Positions 8,859 through 17,323 of a DNA stretch of 42,497 bases are shown here, piece after piece. The notes beneath the pieces are model-generated. The model was not told where the DNA came from. It made no database searches and saw nothing but the letters and a program-made list of their open reading frames with translations. The position numbers and the translations under genes were made by a program. Origin of the DNA: Candidatus Omnitrophota bacterium (lineage in GTDB: Bacteria > Omnitrophota > Gorgyraeia > 2-02-FULL-51-18). The DNA is taken from NCBI GenBank assembly GCA_016180585.1, contig JACPAX010000011.1:1-42497 (forward strand), in the 5' to 3' direction. How positions within the stretch are numbered: the stretch's first letter is position 1; every line of letters begins with the position of its first letter.

Positions 8859-11800
8859 TTAAGCGTTTTGGTCGGTTTGGGCCTGCAGGCGGCGCTGGTT
8901 TTGGTAGAACTGCAGGGCTTTTTGCCAGGGGATCCTTGTGACGGCCTTGAATACGAGGTGCTTAGGGGCCTTGCCCAGAAGATGGGCTTTTAGAATGGCG
9001 GCGTCCAGTTTTTCCTTGACCATATCCGAGCAGAGACTGACAAACCAGTCGGGGATGTTGTCCGGGTCGATTCGGCCCGCCGCGACGGAAAGATGAAGCA
9101 CCGCGTCCGGAAAAATGCAACCCTCTTCCATCGTCTCCATGAAGAGAGTGATCCCGTCAAACCCTGCGCCCCCCTCCGCCGGCGCCAGGGCGACTCTCGA
9201 GGCGCTTTCTTCCACTTCGGGAGGCAGGCTTGGAGAGAAAAGCCCGGTCGCTTCCGCTTTTCGAACTCTCTCCGGATCGCCGACCGCCCGGAAATAGACG
9301 TTTTGGCCGAAAGGCAGACGGCGCAGACGCTCCACCCCGGGAATCAAAAACTCTTCCAGATTAAACCCTGGGAATAAATCGACGTCCACCGTCAAGACCA
9401 CGGGCTTCAAAGGAAGCCGGGCCTCGGCGATCCCCTCGGCGACGCGCCTCTCAAGGGCGGCCGTATCCGTGCGGATCTCCTGAAACGACGGAGACGCCTC
9501 CCCTACAGATACGGCGGATTTGCTCCGTCCGGCGATTCGCGCGGACGGGGAAAGGTCAATGTCGACGCACAGGGCCGGACCCTCAAAGGACGCCTGGGTT
9601 CCCTCGGTCTTCCGGTAGCGGTAGACCGTCGCCGGGTCGGTCTGGCCCCTCTCCTTCAGCGCCAGCCTCGACCCGTCCGCCGGCTCCGCGGCCCAGGCGA
9701 CGCTTACCAGAAAGTTTTTAATGCGCCGAGTATCCACTATTGGAGGAGAAAGGGAAAAGGGGAAAGGTGAAAGGAGGGGCGAAGCGGCTTTCTCTAGTGG
9801 ATTGAGTGAATAAGCCCATTGAGCATAGCGGTGATTTCGGCGCAAAAATGGAGAAGTTGATCCGCCTGGTTTTTGGTAAGATAATTCAGCTCTTGAGATA
9901 ACTTGATCAAAGTAATCGATTCCCATGCGGAGCCGCGGGACACGTAGAGGAATTGAATATATTCTTTCCGGTGGTTCCTGCCTTTGCCTTCGGCTATGTT
10001 TGCCGGAATGGATACCGAGGCTCTGCGAAGCTGGCTGGTTAACCCGTAGTGCTCTTCTGTCGGGAACTTCGAAGTGATCCGATAAACTTCCTTGGAGAAC
10101 CTCATGGCTGTCTGCCAAACTTTTAGACCTTCGAAGTCGTGTTGCATTTTCAACTCCTTTGTTTTCGCTTGTCCTTTCCCCTTTTCCCTTTAACCCTTTA
10201 CCTCTATGCGCCAGCCGCGCGCCTCTGGAAAGGGATTCGATCGCCTTTTCCCCTTTTCCCTTTGGCCTTTTACCTTCGTTTGCCTTCCGCCCCCCGCCGG
10301 TTGTCTCCGCCGTTCGGGCGACGTTTGCCGGAAAGGGTGGGATGGGCTGGATATTCAGCGATGCGGCGGCGGGTTGCGTACCGGCCTCAATGGATTCATG
10401 CCACTTTAGGGCAACGGAGGAGAGTCTTTCCCATGTCACCGTACTGCCGTAAATCACCTTGGGCGAACTTTCCATAAGCCGTCTCAAGGCTTCACGGACC
10501 CTTGCGGAAACAGCCTGATTACCGAGTAGCAATGCCGCCGCCGGAAACAAACGCAGCCCCAGGGAATCATCATAAATAGCCCATGAAAAATAATCGGCAA
10601 GAAACCGGATAGTTGAGTCCCGGGTCTGTGCATCCGCCAATTTTTCGGCGACCGGCCGAAGCCCCCGGGCAATCTTGGCAGACAACATGAATGTTTGAAG
10701 AGAAATCAAATCAACCGGGTACCCGCTGAAATTCCATGGCTTGTTATATCTGTCCAGTTCCTCTTTCGATAGAATGCCAAGCAAAGACTCTCTCAGATCA
10801 GCGTCGATGTCGGTCCTCAGCAATCCATAAGTAACAGCGGCAAGGCCTCTCTTCTCCAATAACGCCGACAAGTTTTTGAAGTACAGCCGATCCGTTTCGT
10901 TCTTATCCCCGGCCGCCGCCCCGGATCGATAATGCACATTTCTTGCTACGATGAAGTGGAACCGGCCATCTTTCGCAAGATCGGCAACCTGGTCCACATT
11001 TAAAATATCCAGTTGTCGGAATTGCATCTCAATCCCCCGCCGGGCAAGGTCCTTTTTGTCGGGTGAATAAGTCCGGGCTTCGGCTTCTCCGGAGGGTTTG
11101 AAAAATCTATAAAATCGGTCCCTGGACTCATCGGGCGTCAAATCGTCCCCTTGATTGGCCAGATACAAAGGCCACCGGGCGGACCGTAGTGAATAGTCGC
11201 CTTGGCGGGCTTTCATAACCAGGCGCGGGTCGATATCGCTGACGACTATTTGCGCCCGTATGTTTTTCCCAGTGCGCCCAAGCTCTTCCGCTAAAGCCAT
11301 CGCGACATCATAGCCTTCATGTCCGGCCGCGCTGCCCACCGTAAGAATACGAAGGCTCGCCCCATCTTCCGATTTTAATAAAACATGCGCAACGGACTCG
11401 TTCAGCATGTGCCCATCCCGGCCAAAATAACTCATGGGATCCGCGTCGGCATCGCCGGCGCCCTCCGCCTTCCGCCCCCCGCCTCCAATCACCGGCCGCG
11501 GGCCGGCCCCTTCATCCATAAGCCGGAGAACGCGATCGACCCTTGGGTGAAAGCGCGCCGGAAATTCCGGGTCTGACAGGGCTCGCAAAAGCGAAGGCCG
11601 GGCAGATGCTCCCGCCGACGCAAGAAGCCCCTGGACCATCTCAAGGTTCTGTCTATCCACGTTGAAATCCGCCAGTACCCGCAGAAGATTTGGGACAATC
11701 GGCCCCAGATTTGCCGGGTTGGTTTTTAAAAGCGCCTGAAGAACGGCTTGTTTGTTCAACACACTCCGCCTCGCGTCCAAACCGGGTCTCTCCAGCGCCC

Positions 11801-14800
11801 GGCCGAGAGCGGCGACCACGCGGGGGTCGTTCGAGGCCACTTTGGCCAGAACGCCCGCGGCGCGCCAGGGAAAAGGATTTTGGGGATCTTGAAGGGCCTT
11901 GAGCGCCGCTCCGACGATTCGCCTTCCCCATGCCGCGAGAGTCTTCTCTGCCTGACGGGCCTTGTTATAGTTGTGCCCCCTCAAGACCTCGATGGCTCGC
12001 TCGACCGCGGTCCCGCCGAAAAATGCCCGACCACCGGCCAACCGCCCGCCCACAGCCGCCGCCCGGGCGCCGGATTCATAAATAGCTTGAACCCTTAACG
12101 CTTCACGGGCCCCATGAATACCGGCCCCCAGAGCATGCCTGCTTCCTTGCAACGCTTTGTTTACTTCGGGCACACGCGCAACAACTTTCGCTAACTTCCC
12201 ACGCATCAACACCCTGGAATCGGAGTTCACAAAGTCAACTCGATCTAGCATTCTCTGGACCGCCTGATACCCTCTTGGATCCAAAGGTTCTGTCGCGGCC
12301 TCCCGGTTCTTTGCTCGAAGGCGTTCCTCGATCTCCCTGACTTGTCTTTGCACCGATTGTCTAAACGCCCGAAGTCTGCGGTTTTCTTCGCCAACCAAAG
12401 ACTCGACGCTGCTTGCCAAACTCAGCAAATCCTTTCTCAAATCGTTGAGCTTATCCAGCGCCTGTCGACGCTGTGGGGACACCACAACCGGGAAATTCTG
12501 AGATTTACCGGAGACGTCTTCCGCCGAGATTTTCGGTGAAACGGACCGTAATGGGTAAAACCGGATCTGATCGCCATTTTTAAGATGGATGTCTTGATAA
12601 GAAACTTTTTCGGCCGCGGAAACCACCTCCCCGTTAAGCTCCACGACCAGATACCGGAAGTCACCGGCCCGATCAAAAAGAATGTCCCACATCGTCACGT
12701 CCGAAGGCACCTTCCGTAAAACACCGTTTAAATGAACCTCTATAGTCTCCGGGACTTTCATCGGGAGTTTCTCAGAAATACCAGAGCTCGGTCTAAATTG
12801 CGCAAGTTTGTTCCGGAAATCTTTGGAGTTGGTGACTGTGAAGTCGGACATAAAGTCGGCTTCGTTTAGAATTTTCATTCCTTCGCCGCTTCCCAACGTA
12901 TCAATGATTTCGGCAAATACATCGATTTCACGGAATGTATACAAAATAAAGTTGAACACAATGCTCGCCAGGCTCACAGATGAATAGACGAGGTTGTCCA
13001 AGTCCACGATAGTGCCAAAGTAGGAGCTTCTGCCTTTTCTTCGAACAACGGCGTTTGGACGTTTCGGATCCTCAATAAAAACGCCGCCCGCGCTGGCCAG
13101 ATAAAGCATAAGGTAAGTTTTAATAATGAACCGGTCGCGGGTGGCCCTGTCCAGAACGGCGCGCGTCGGGGGAACAAAGCCTTCCGCCGATACGAGGCGA
13201 TTTCTTCCAAGCCTGTCCTGCCGGACGTAGTAGGAAGTCACCGGGGGGTAAAGATGCAAAAACCGCTCCCTGATCTGGCGCGCGATCTCCACAATTTTGT
13301 CTCCGTAGGTTTTGTTGTAGTCATAGCCGGAGTCCGTCTTCTGAATCTCAGGCTTCACGACCTTCACGACAAACGTAAAATCCTGAGGTTCCTGGCTCAC
13401 CCTCAGGTGGACCTGGTACACCCTCCTAAACGACCCTTCGCCCAGATGCACGATGTCCCGCGATTTAACCACGTCGGGAGTCAAATCCGGACGTGCGAAT
13501 ATCTCCTCAAACACGTCCTTTAGAAAAACAGTATCTCTCAAAAGATCCTCCACGACTCTTCTGTCCTCTGTCTCTTCTTCGAGCACTTTACGATGTTCGG
13601 CGACCATAGAATCTATTACCTCGAGGTCCACTCCGAAATCGCCGATCAAACTGATAAGATCCTCCCAGCTGGCGCGCCTAAAATCTCCTGTTTGAATCTC
13701 GGCGAGCGAAACAGCGCCAAAAGAAACCCGGCGAGTCCTCGTCGGAGGGTATCCGAGATCTCTCAGCATTTCGGGAAGCCGTTCTTCGTCGCCATATTTG
13801 ACAGTAACCAGAATGTGGCGCGAATCATTATCCGCTGCAAATTTCACATTCGTCGGCCTGAAAATAAACGGCTCTCCGGATCCATCTCGGATTTGTCCGA
13901 CTTCGATGCCTGATTGAATCCTCCGAACATCCTTTTCGCCCAGGTTATGGTCATAAGATAATTCGTAGATCAAAGGAATTGAAGTGCCGGGGTTGTCTTT
14001 CGCCAAACGGTCCAATTCGGAATTCAACGTAAGGATCACAAGACCTTCTTGCTCGTCCGGTAGACCCGCAAGGACATAAGATTCCTTGAAACTGGAGGGT
14101 AACCGGCCCCATAAGGATGACTTTTGCTCTTTGGAAAGCGATTCGCCCGGTCTTTTATAGACGACCATGGTTTCTTCCGGCTTTATCATAAACTTGGGAC
14201 GCCTATTTTCGGCCCACAGGTGGTTATTTTCAGCTCTCCGAACTCCGGAACCTTTACGACGCTCACCGGGTCTCATCCCGAAATCCCGCAGAAGAAGAGT
14301 AAGAGCGCGCCCGCTGGGAGTGATTCCCTCTCTGCCCGGGAGAAGCCCGATCATCGAGCGGCGCGGGGAGCGGGCTTCGGCGGAGGGGCGGATCGGGCCG
14401 GATTGGCCCAGAAGAAGGTTTTCGTATCGGACGGGGTTGGTTTCGTGGAGGATCCGCGGCGTGATCGAAAGATAGGAAATATTTCTTTGCCTAAAGAGCG
14501 CCTTCAAGTGCTCGGTGTGATGGCCGCCGGCGACGAGGACCGCTTTCTTCTGGCCGCTCTCCTCCATCTTCGAGAGCATGTTTCTCAAAAAAGCCTCGTC
14601 GCGGCGCCGCGCGAGCGCATAAAACTCGATCGCGTCCGCGAAGCCCGCCTCATACTGCGGATCGAGAAAAATCGCCTCCTCGTGATGCGAGCCGAGCTCG
14701 AGAATTTTGCGGTTGAGGAGGCCCGCAAGCTCGACGGGGTCGAACGCGGACGGATTCCCGCGTATCGCCTCCTCGTCGCGGCCCCCGAGCTCCAGATTCA

Positions 14801-15815
14801 CGAGCCGCCTTAAGACCTCCAGCGAACGGGAGACCTCAAGGAGCGCCCTCTCATCGGCCGACTCCGCGAGGGCCGCGGCGAGCGCGTCCTCGAGCGCCTC
14901 CTTCTCCTCCAAAATTTTTCCCGCGTCGATTGTTTTGGCAAGCTCGAGATAATCGAGATAGGCGGAGTGACGCAGACTAAAACTGTCCTCCGAGGCGTAG
15001 CGCAGACTTAAGTCTGCGCTACGGGCGGAAGTGAAAGCGAATTCCCCGAAGTCGATCTTTGATTCTTTTTGGCGAAGGGCCTCGAGCCGCCCAAGATGAG
15101 GGAAACGCGCCGCGATCCCCAGCCGGCGCGCCTCGGCGGTCAGCGCCTCCAGGTAAGCGGCAAGCGGGATTTTATTCCGCAGGAAATCTTCCCTGAGGGC
15201 ATCCATCCGGAGAAGCCCGTAGCGGTAAAAGCGGGGTTTGAGCGTCTCGAGCGCGCGGCGGAGCCGGTCCAGACAGGCGTTGAGGTGTCCGCGCTTTTCG
15301 CGGAGACGGCGGTAGCGGTCGAGGCTTTCCCGGTAAAGCGTTTTGTCCTCGACGCCCCAGAGCAAAAAAGGCCGGCTTGAGGTGATGTCCAGATAATCCG
15401 GTCCCTGGATCAACCCGCGCCTCAGGAATTTCCGGGCGACGGATTCTTTTTTCGCGGCGGTCCCGTAATTTCTTAAGAATGAAAGGGAGTCGTCGCCGGT
15501 CCCGGCCTCCAGAAACACATGGCGGACCGGCTCTCTCTCGAGAATCGTCCCGATCGCCCGGGCGATATTTCTCTGGGCGGAGTCGTTGGCGTGCGCGTCT
15601 TGCAAAAGATAAATAAGTTCGGAGTTGGGAGTTCGGTGTTCGGAGAGAAAGACGTCCTCGACCACGGCGACCGAGGGCGGGAACTGAATCCGAAGCGCGG
15701 ATTCCGGGAAGATCCCCGTGACGTCCGGGTCCGGGTTGGCATAGGCCAGATCCTGAATCAAAAACGCCGCGACGAGGACCGAGGCGATGGACCTCAGAAC
15801 CGGTCTTTTTGGCAA
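8859..15815 (-). CDS. Giant secreted multidomain protein (2318 aa): signal peptide, ChaN/TraB-like N-domain, protein-kinase-like domain, ThiS/MoaD-like beta-grasp, HEAT-like region, CheR-like SAM methyltransferase, C-terminal domain
   Basis: N-term MPKRPVLRSIASVLVAAFLIQDLAYANPD (TTG start, AAGGAG upstream). GEGSFRRVYQVHLR...FVVKVVKP; ETIEVHLNGVLRKVPSDVTMWDILF...LKNGDQIRFYPL; LRILTVGSAAGHEGYDVAMALAEELG...VVSDIDPRLVMKARQGDYSLR. Domain names are by pattern only. Confidence 0.75.
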   Translation of the reverse strand: MPKRPVLRSIASVLVAAFLIQDLAYANPDPDVTGIFPESALRIQFPPSVAVVEDVFLSEHRTPNSELIYLLQDAHANDSAQRNIARAIGTILEREPVRHVFLEAGTGDDSLSFLRNYGTAAKKESVARKFLRRGLIQGPDYLDITSSRPFLLWGVEDKTLYRESLDRYRRLREKRGHLNACLDRLRRALETLKPRFYRYGLLRMDALREDFLRNKIPLAAYLEALTAEARRLGIAARFPHLGRLEALRQKESKIDFGEFAFTSARSADLSLRYASEDSFSLRHSAYLDYLELAKTIDAGKILEEKEALEDALAAALAESADERALLEVSRSLEVLRRLVNLELGGRDEEAIRGNPSAFDPVELAGLLNRKILELGSHHEEAIFLDPQYEAGFADAIEFYALARRRDEAFLRNMLSKMEESGQKKAVLVAGGHHTEHLKALFRQRNISYLSITPRILHETNPVRYENLLLGQSGPIRPSAEARSPRRSMIGLLPGREGITPSGRALTLLLRDFGMRPGERRKGSGVRRAENNHLWAENRRPKFMIKPEETMVVYKRPGESLSKEQKSSLWGRLPSSFKESYVLAGLPDEQEGLVILTLNSELDRLAKDNPGTSIPLIYELSYDHNLGEKDVRRIQSGIEVGQIRDGSGEPFIFRPTNVKFAADNDSRHILVTVKYGDEERLPEMLRDLGYPPTRTRRVSFGAVSLAEIQTGDFRRASWEDLISLIGDFGVDLEVIDSMVAEHRKVLEEETEDRRVVEDLLRDTVFLKDVFEEIFARPDLTPDVVKSRDIVHLGEGSFRRVYQVHLRVSQEPQDFTFVVKVVKPEIQKTDSGYDYNKTYGDKIVEIARQIRERFLHLYPPVTSYYVRQDRLGRNRLVSAEGFVPPTRAVLDRATRDRFIIKTYLMLYLASAGGVFIEDPKRPNAVVRRKGRSSYFGTIVDLDNLVYSSVSLASIVFNFILYTFREIDVFAEIIDTLGSGEGMKILNEADFMSDFTVTNSKDFRNKLAQFRPSSGISEKLPMKVPETIEVHLNGVLRKVPSDVTMWDILFDRAGDFRYLVVELNGEVVSAAEKVSYQDIHLKNGDQIRFYPLRSVSPKISAEDVSGKSQNFPVVVSPQRRQALDKLNDLRKDLLSLASSVESLVGEENRRLRAFRQSVQRQVREIEERLRAKNREAATEPLDPRGYQAVQRMLDRVDFVNSDSRVLMRGKLAKVVARVPEVNKALQGSRHALGAGIHGAREALRVQAIYESGARAAAVGGRLAGGRAFFGGTAVERAIEVLRGHNYNKARQAEKTLAAWGRRIVGAALKALQDPQNPFPWRAAGVLAKVASNDPRVVAALGRALERPGLDARRSVLNKQAVLQALLKTNPANLGPIVPNLLRVLADFNVDRQNLEMVQGLLASAGASARPSLLRALSDPEFPARFHPRVDRVLRLMDEGAGPRPVIGGGGRKAEGAGDADADPMSYFGRDGHMLNESVAHVLLKSEDGASLRILTVGSAAGHEGYDVAMALAEELGRTGKNIRAQIVVSDIDPRLVMKARQGDYSLRSARWPLYLANQGDDLTPDESRDRFYRFFKPSGEAEARTYSPDKKDLARRGIEMQFRQLDILNVDQVADLAKDGRFHFIVARNVHYRSGAAAGDKNETDRLYFKNLSALLEKRGLAAVTYGLLRTDIDADLRESLLGILSKEELDRYNKPWNFSGYPVDLISLQTFMLSAKIARGLRPVAEKLADAQTRDSTIRFLADYFSWAIYDDSLGLRLFPAAALLLGNQAVSARVREALRRLMESSPKVIYGSTVTWERLSSVALKWHESIEAGTQPAAASLNIQPIPPFPANVARTAETTGGGRKANEGKRPKGKGEKAIESLSRGARLAHRGKGLKGKGERTSENKGVENATRLRRSKSLADSHEVLQGSLSDHFEVPDRRALRVNQPASQSLGIHSGKHSRRQRQEPPERIYSIPLRVPRLRMGIDYFDQVISRAELSYQKPGGSTSPFLRRNHRYAQWAYSLNPLEKAASPLLSPFPFSLSPPIVDTRRIKNFLVSVAWAAEPADGSRLALKERGQTDPATVYRYRKTEGTQASFEGPALCVDIDLSPSARIAGRSKSAVSVGEASPSFQEIRTDTAALERRVAEGIAEARLPLKPVVLTVDVDLFPGFNLEEFLIPGVERLRRLPFGQNVYFRAVGDPERVRKAEATGLFSPSLPPEVEESASRVALAPAEGGAGFDGITLFMETMEEGCIFPDAVLHLSVAAGRIDPDNIPDWFVSLCSDMVKEKLDAAILKAHLLGKAPKHLVFKAVTRIPWQKALQFYQNQRRLQAQTDQNA
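9749..10276. mobile_element. bIVP-containing element with flanking inverted repeats, inserted in the giant ORF
   Basis: aaagggaaaaggggaaagg (9749-9767) is the exact reverse complement of cctttccccttttcccttt (10173-10191). A second similar copy of the right arm is at 10244-10276. Confidence 0.7.
9794..10153 (-). CDS. Four-helix-bundle protein, 23S rRNA intervening-sequence protein (bIVP/S23) family, nested out of frame inside the giant ORF
   Basis: MQHDFEGLKVWQTAMRFSKEVYRITSKFPTEEHYGLTSQLRRASVSIPANIAEGKGRNHRKEYIQFLYVSRGSAWESITLIKLSQELNYL matches the family hallmark VWQ..., FP..E.YGLT.Q.RRA.VSIP.NIAEG.GR. Confidence 0.92.
   Translation of the reverse strand: MKMQHDFEGLKVWQTAMRFSKEVYRITSKFPTEEHYGLTSQLRRASVSIPANIAEGKGRNHRKEYIQFLYVSRGSAWESITLIKLSQELNYLTKNQADQLLHFCAEITAMLNGLIHSIH
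14996..15023. repeat. 28-bp perfect palindrome CGTAGCGCAGACTTAAGTCTGCGCTACG inside the giant ORF
   Basis: Read directly; same core as 3914-3940. Encoded in frame within SARSADLSLRYA. Confidence 0.93.
15617..15645. repeat. agttcggagttgggagttcggtgttcgga short repeat inside the giant ORF (encodes SEHRTPNSE)
   Basis: Iterated TTCGG/GGAGTT units, similar to the intergenic repeat at 6156-6220. Confidence 0.6.
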
Positions 15816-15960
15816 CGCATACTCCTTCGTAAATACGCCTAATTAGTCGGAGAAGTCAGGGATAAGGGAGTATGCCCGGTGGGATTTCCAAAAACAAGTG
15901 TTTTGAAGAAAAAAATTTTATAAAAATTTTTCTATCTTTAATTAAAACTTGACTTTTCTT

Positions 15961-16656
15961 TCAAATCCCCGCTTTCTTGTACCTGGTCTTATCGAAGACG
16001 CCGGCGGCAAAAAACGCCTTTTTTCGCTCGGTGCATTTGTTGCACTCGCCGCAATGCTCGTACCCCTTGGGGTTGATGCAGGAAAAGGTGATCTCCAGCG
16101 GAAGTTTCCTCCCCAGGACGATCACGTCTTCTTTGAGGAGCTTTTGAAACGGGGCGCGCACGGAGATTTCGGCGCCGAGGCCGAGAGAGAGGACGTCCGA
16201 GATTTTTCTGAAAAAAGTCTTCGAGCTGTCGGGGAACGGATTTCCTTTGAGGACGCCGATTTCTATCGCCGCGATGCCTCGCATCGACGCGAAGCAGGCC
16301 GCCTTGGAGAGAAAAATGACGTTGCGGCCCGGCAGATAAACCGATGCGTCGCGCGATCCGGCGCCGGGGACCTTGATGCCGGTGATGCTCCAGTGGTTCT
16401 CGTAAAGGTCGCGAAGCGACAGCTCCACGATCTTGAGCGGACGCAGGCCCGGCTGCTTCAGGTTTCTTAGGAAGCCCTTGAGCCAGAAAAGCTCGGCGTC
16501 TTCCCACCGGAGGTGATTGCGGACATAAATCGGAGTGACCTCTTCGTAGCGGCCGAGCGCGTCGTTCAGGAGCGTCATGCTCTCCACCCCGCCGCTGGCC
16601 AGAACGCAGGCCTTTTCTTTTGTGGGGTCCTTACTCCCGGGGTCCGGCATTTTCAT
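15961..16656 (-). CDS. queC: QueC-like 7-cyano-7-deazaguanine synthase
   Basis: ACVLASGGVESMTLL PP-loop; C-terminal Cys cluster ITFSCINPKGYEHCGECNKCTERKKAF. Confidence 0.8.
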   Translation of the reverse strand: MKMPDPGSKDPTKEKACVLASGGVESMTLLNDALGRYEEVTPIYVRNHLRWEDAELFWLKGFLRNLKQPGLRPLKIVELSLRDLYENHWSITGIKVPGAGSRDASVYLPGRNVIFLSKAACFASMRGIAAIEIGVLKGNPFPDSSKTFFRKISDVLSLGLGAEISVRAPFQKLLKEDVIVLGRKLPLEITFSCINPKGYEHCGECNKCTERKKAFFAAGVFDKTRYKKAGI

Positions 16657-17308
16657 CCGCGTGGTGCTTGATGTTTTTGCCTTCGACGATGAAGATCACG
16701 TCTTCGCCGATGTTGGTGGCGTGGTCGGCGATGCGCTCAAGATTACGGCTGATGAGCATGAGGTCCACCGCCCGCGTGATGGTCTTGGCGTCGCCGACCA
16801 TCGCGGCCAGAAGTTCCCTGAATATTTCGTCGTTCAAACGGTCCACCTCATCGTCGTCGCGGCAGACCTCCTTGGCCAGGGCCGCGTTTTGATTCACGAA
16901 CGCCTCGAGGCTGTTTTTGATCATCGTCCGGGCGAGCGAAGCGATGCGGGGGATGTCCACCGCAGGCTTGAACGGCGGCTCTTTCAGAAGATAGAGCGCG
17001 GTCTCGGAGATGTTGCAGGCCTGGTCGGCGACGCGTTCGAGGTCGTTGTTGATTTTCAAAATCGCCGTGAGAAGCCGCAGGTCTCCGGCGGCCGGCTGGC
17101 GGAGCGCCAGAAGCCTCAGGACGTCCTCCTCGATCTCGATCTCCATGTGGTTGACTTTTTCCTCGAAGCCGAAGACCTGCGCCGCCAGACTCTCGTCCCG
17201 GTCGCAGAGCAGCTTCACGGCGAGCCCGATCATCTCCTGCGTGATGTCGGCCATGCGGAGAAGCTCCTGCTTGAGGTTTTTTAATTCCTCGTCAAAATGT
17301 CTTTCCAT
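16631..17308 (-). CDS. phoU: PhoU phosphate-signalling regulator
   Basis: MERHFDEELKNLKQELLRMADITQEMIGLAVKLL...NNDLERVADQACNISE...RNLERIADHATNIGEDVIFIVEGKNIKH. Confidence 0.93.
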   Translation of the reverse strand: MERHFDEELKNLKQELLRMADITQEMIGLAVKLLCDRDESLAAQVFGFEEKVNHMEIEIEEDVLRLLALRQPAAGDLRLLTAILKINNDLERVADQACNISETALYLLKEPPFKPAVDIPRIASLARTMIKNSLEAFVNQNAALAKEVCRDDDEVDRLNDEIFRELLAAMVGDAKTITRAVDLMLISRNLERIADHATNIGEDVIFIVEGKNIKHHADENAGPRE

Positions 17309-17323
17309 AGGGGTTAGTATAGC

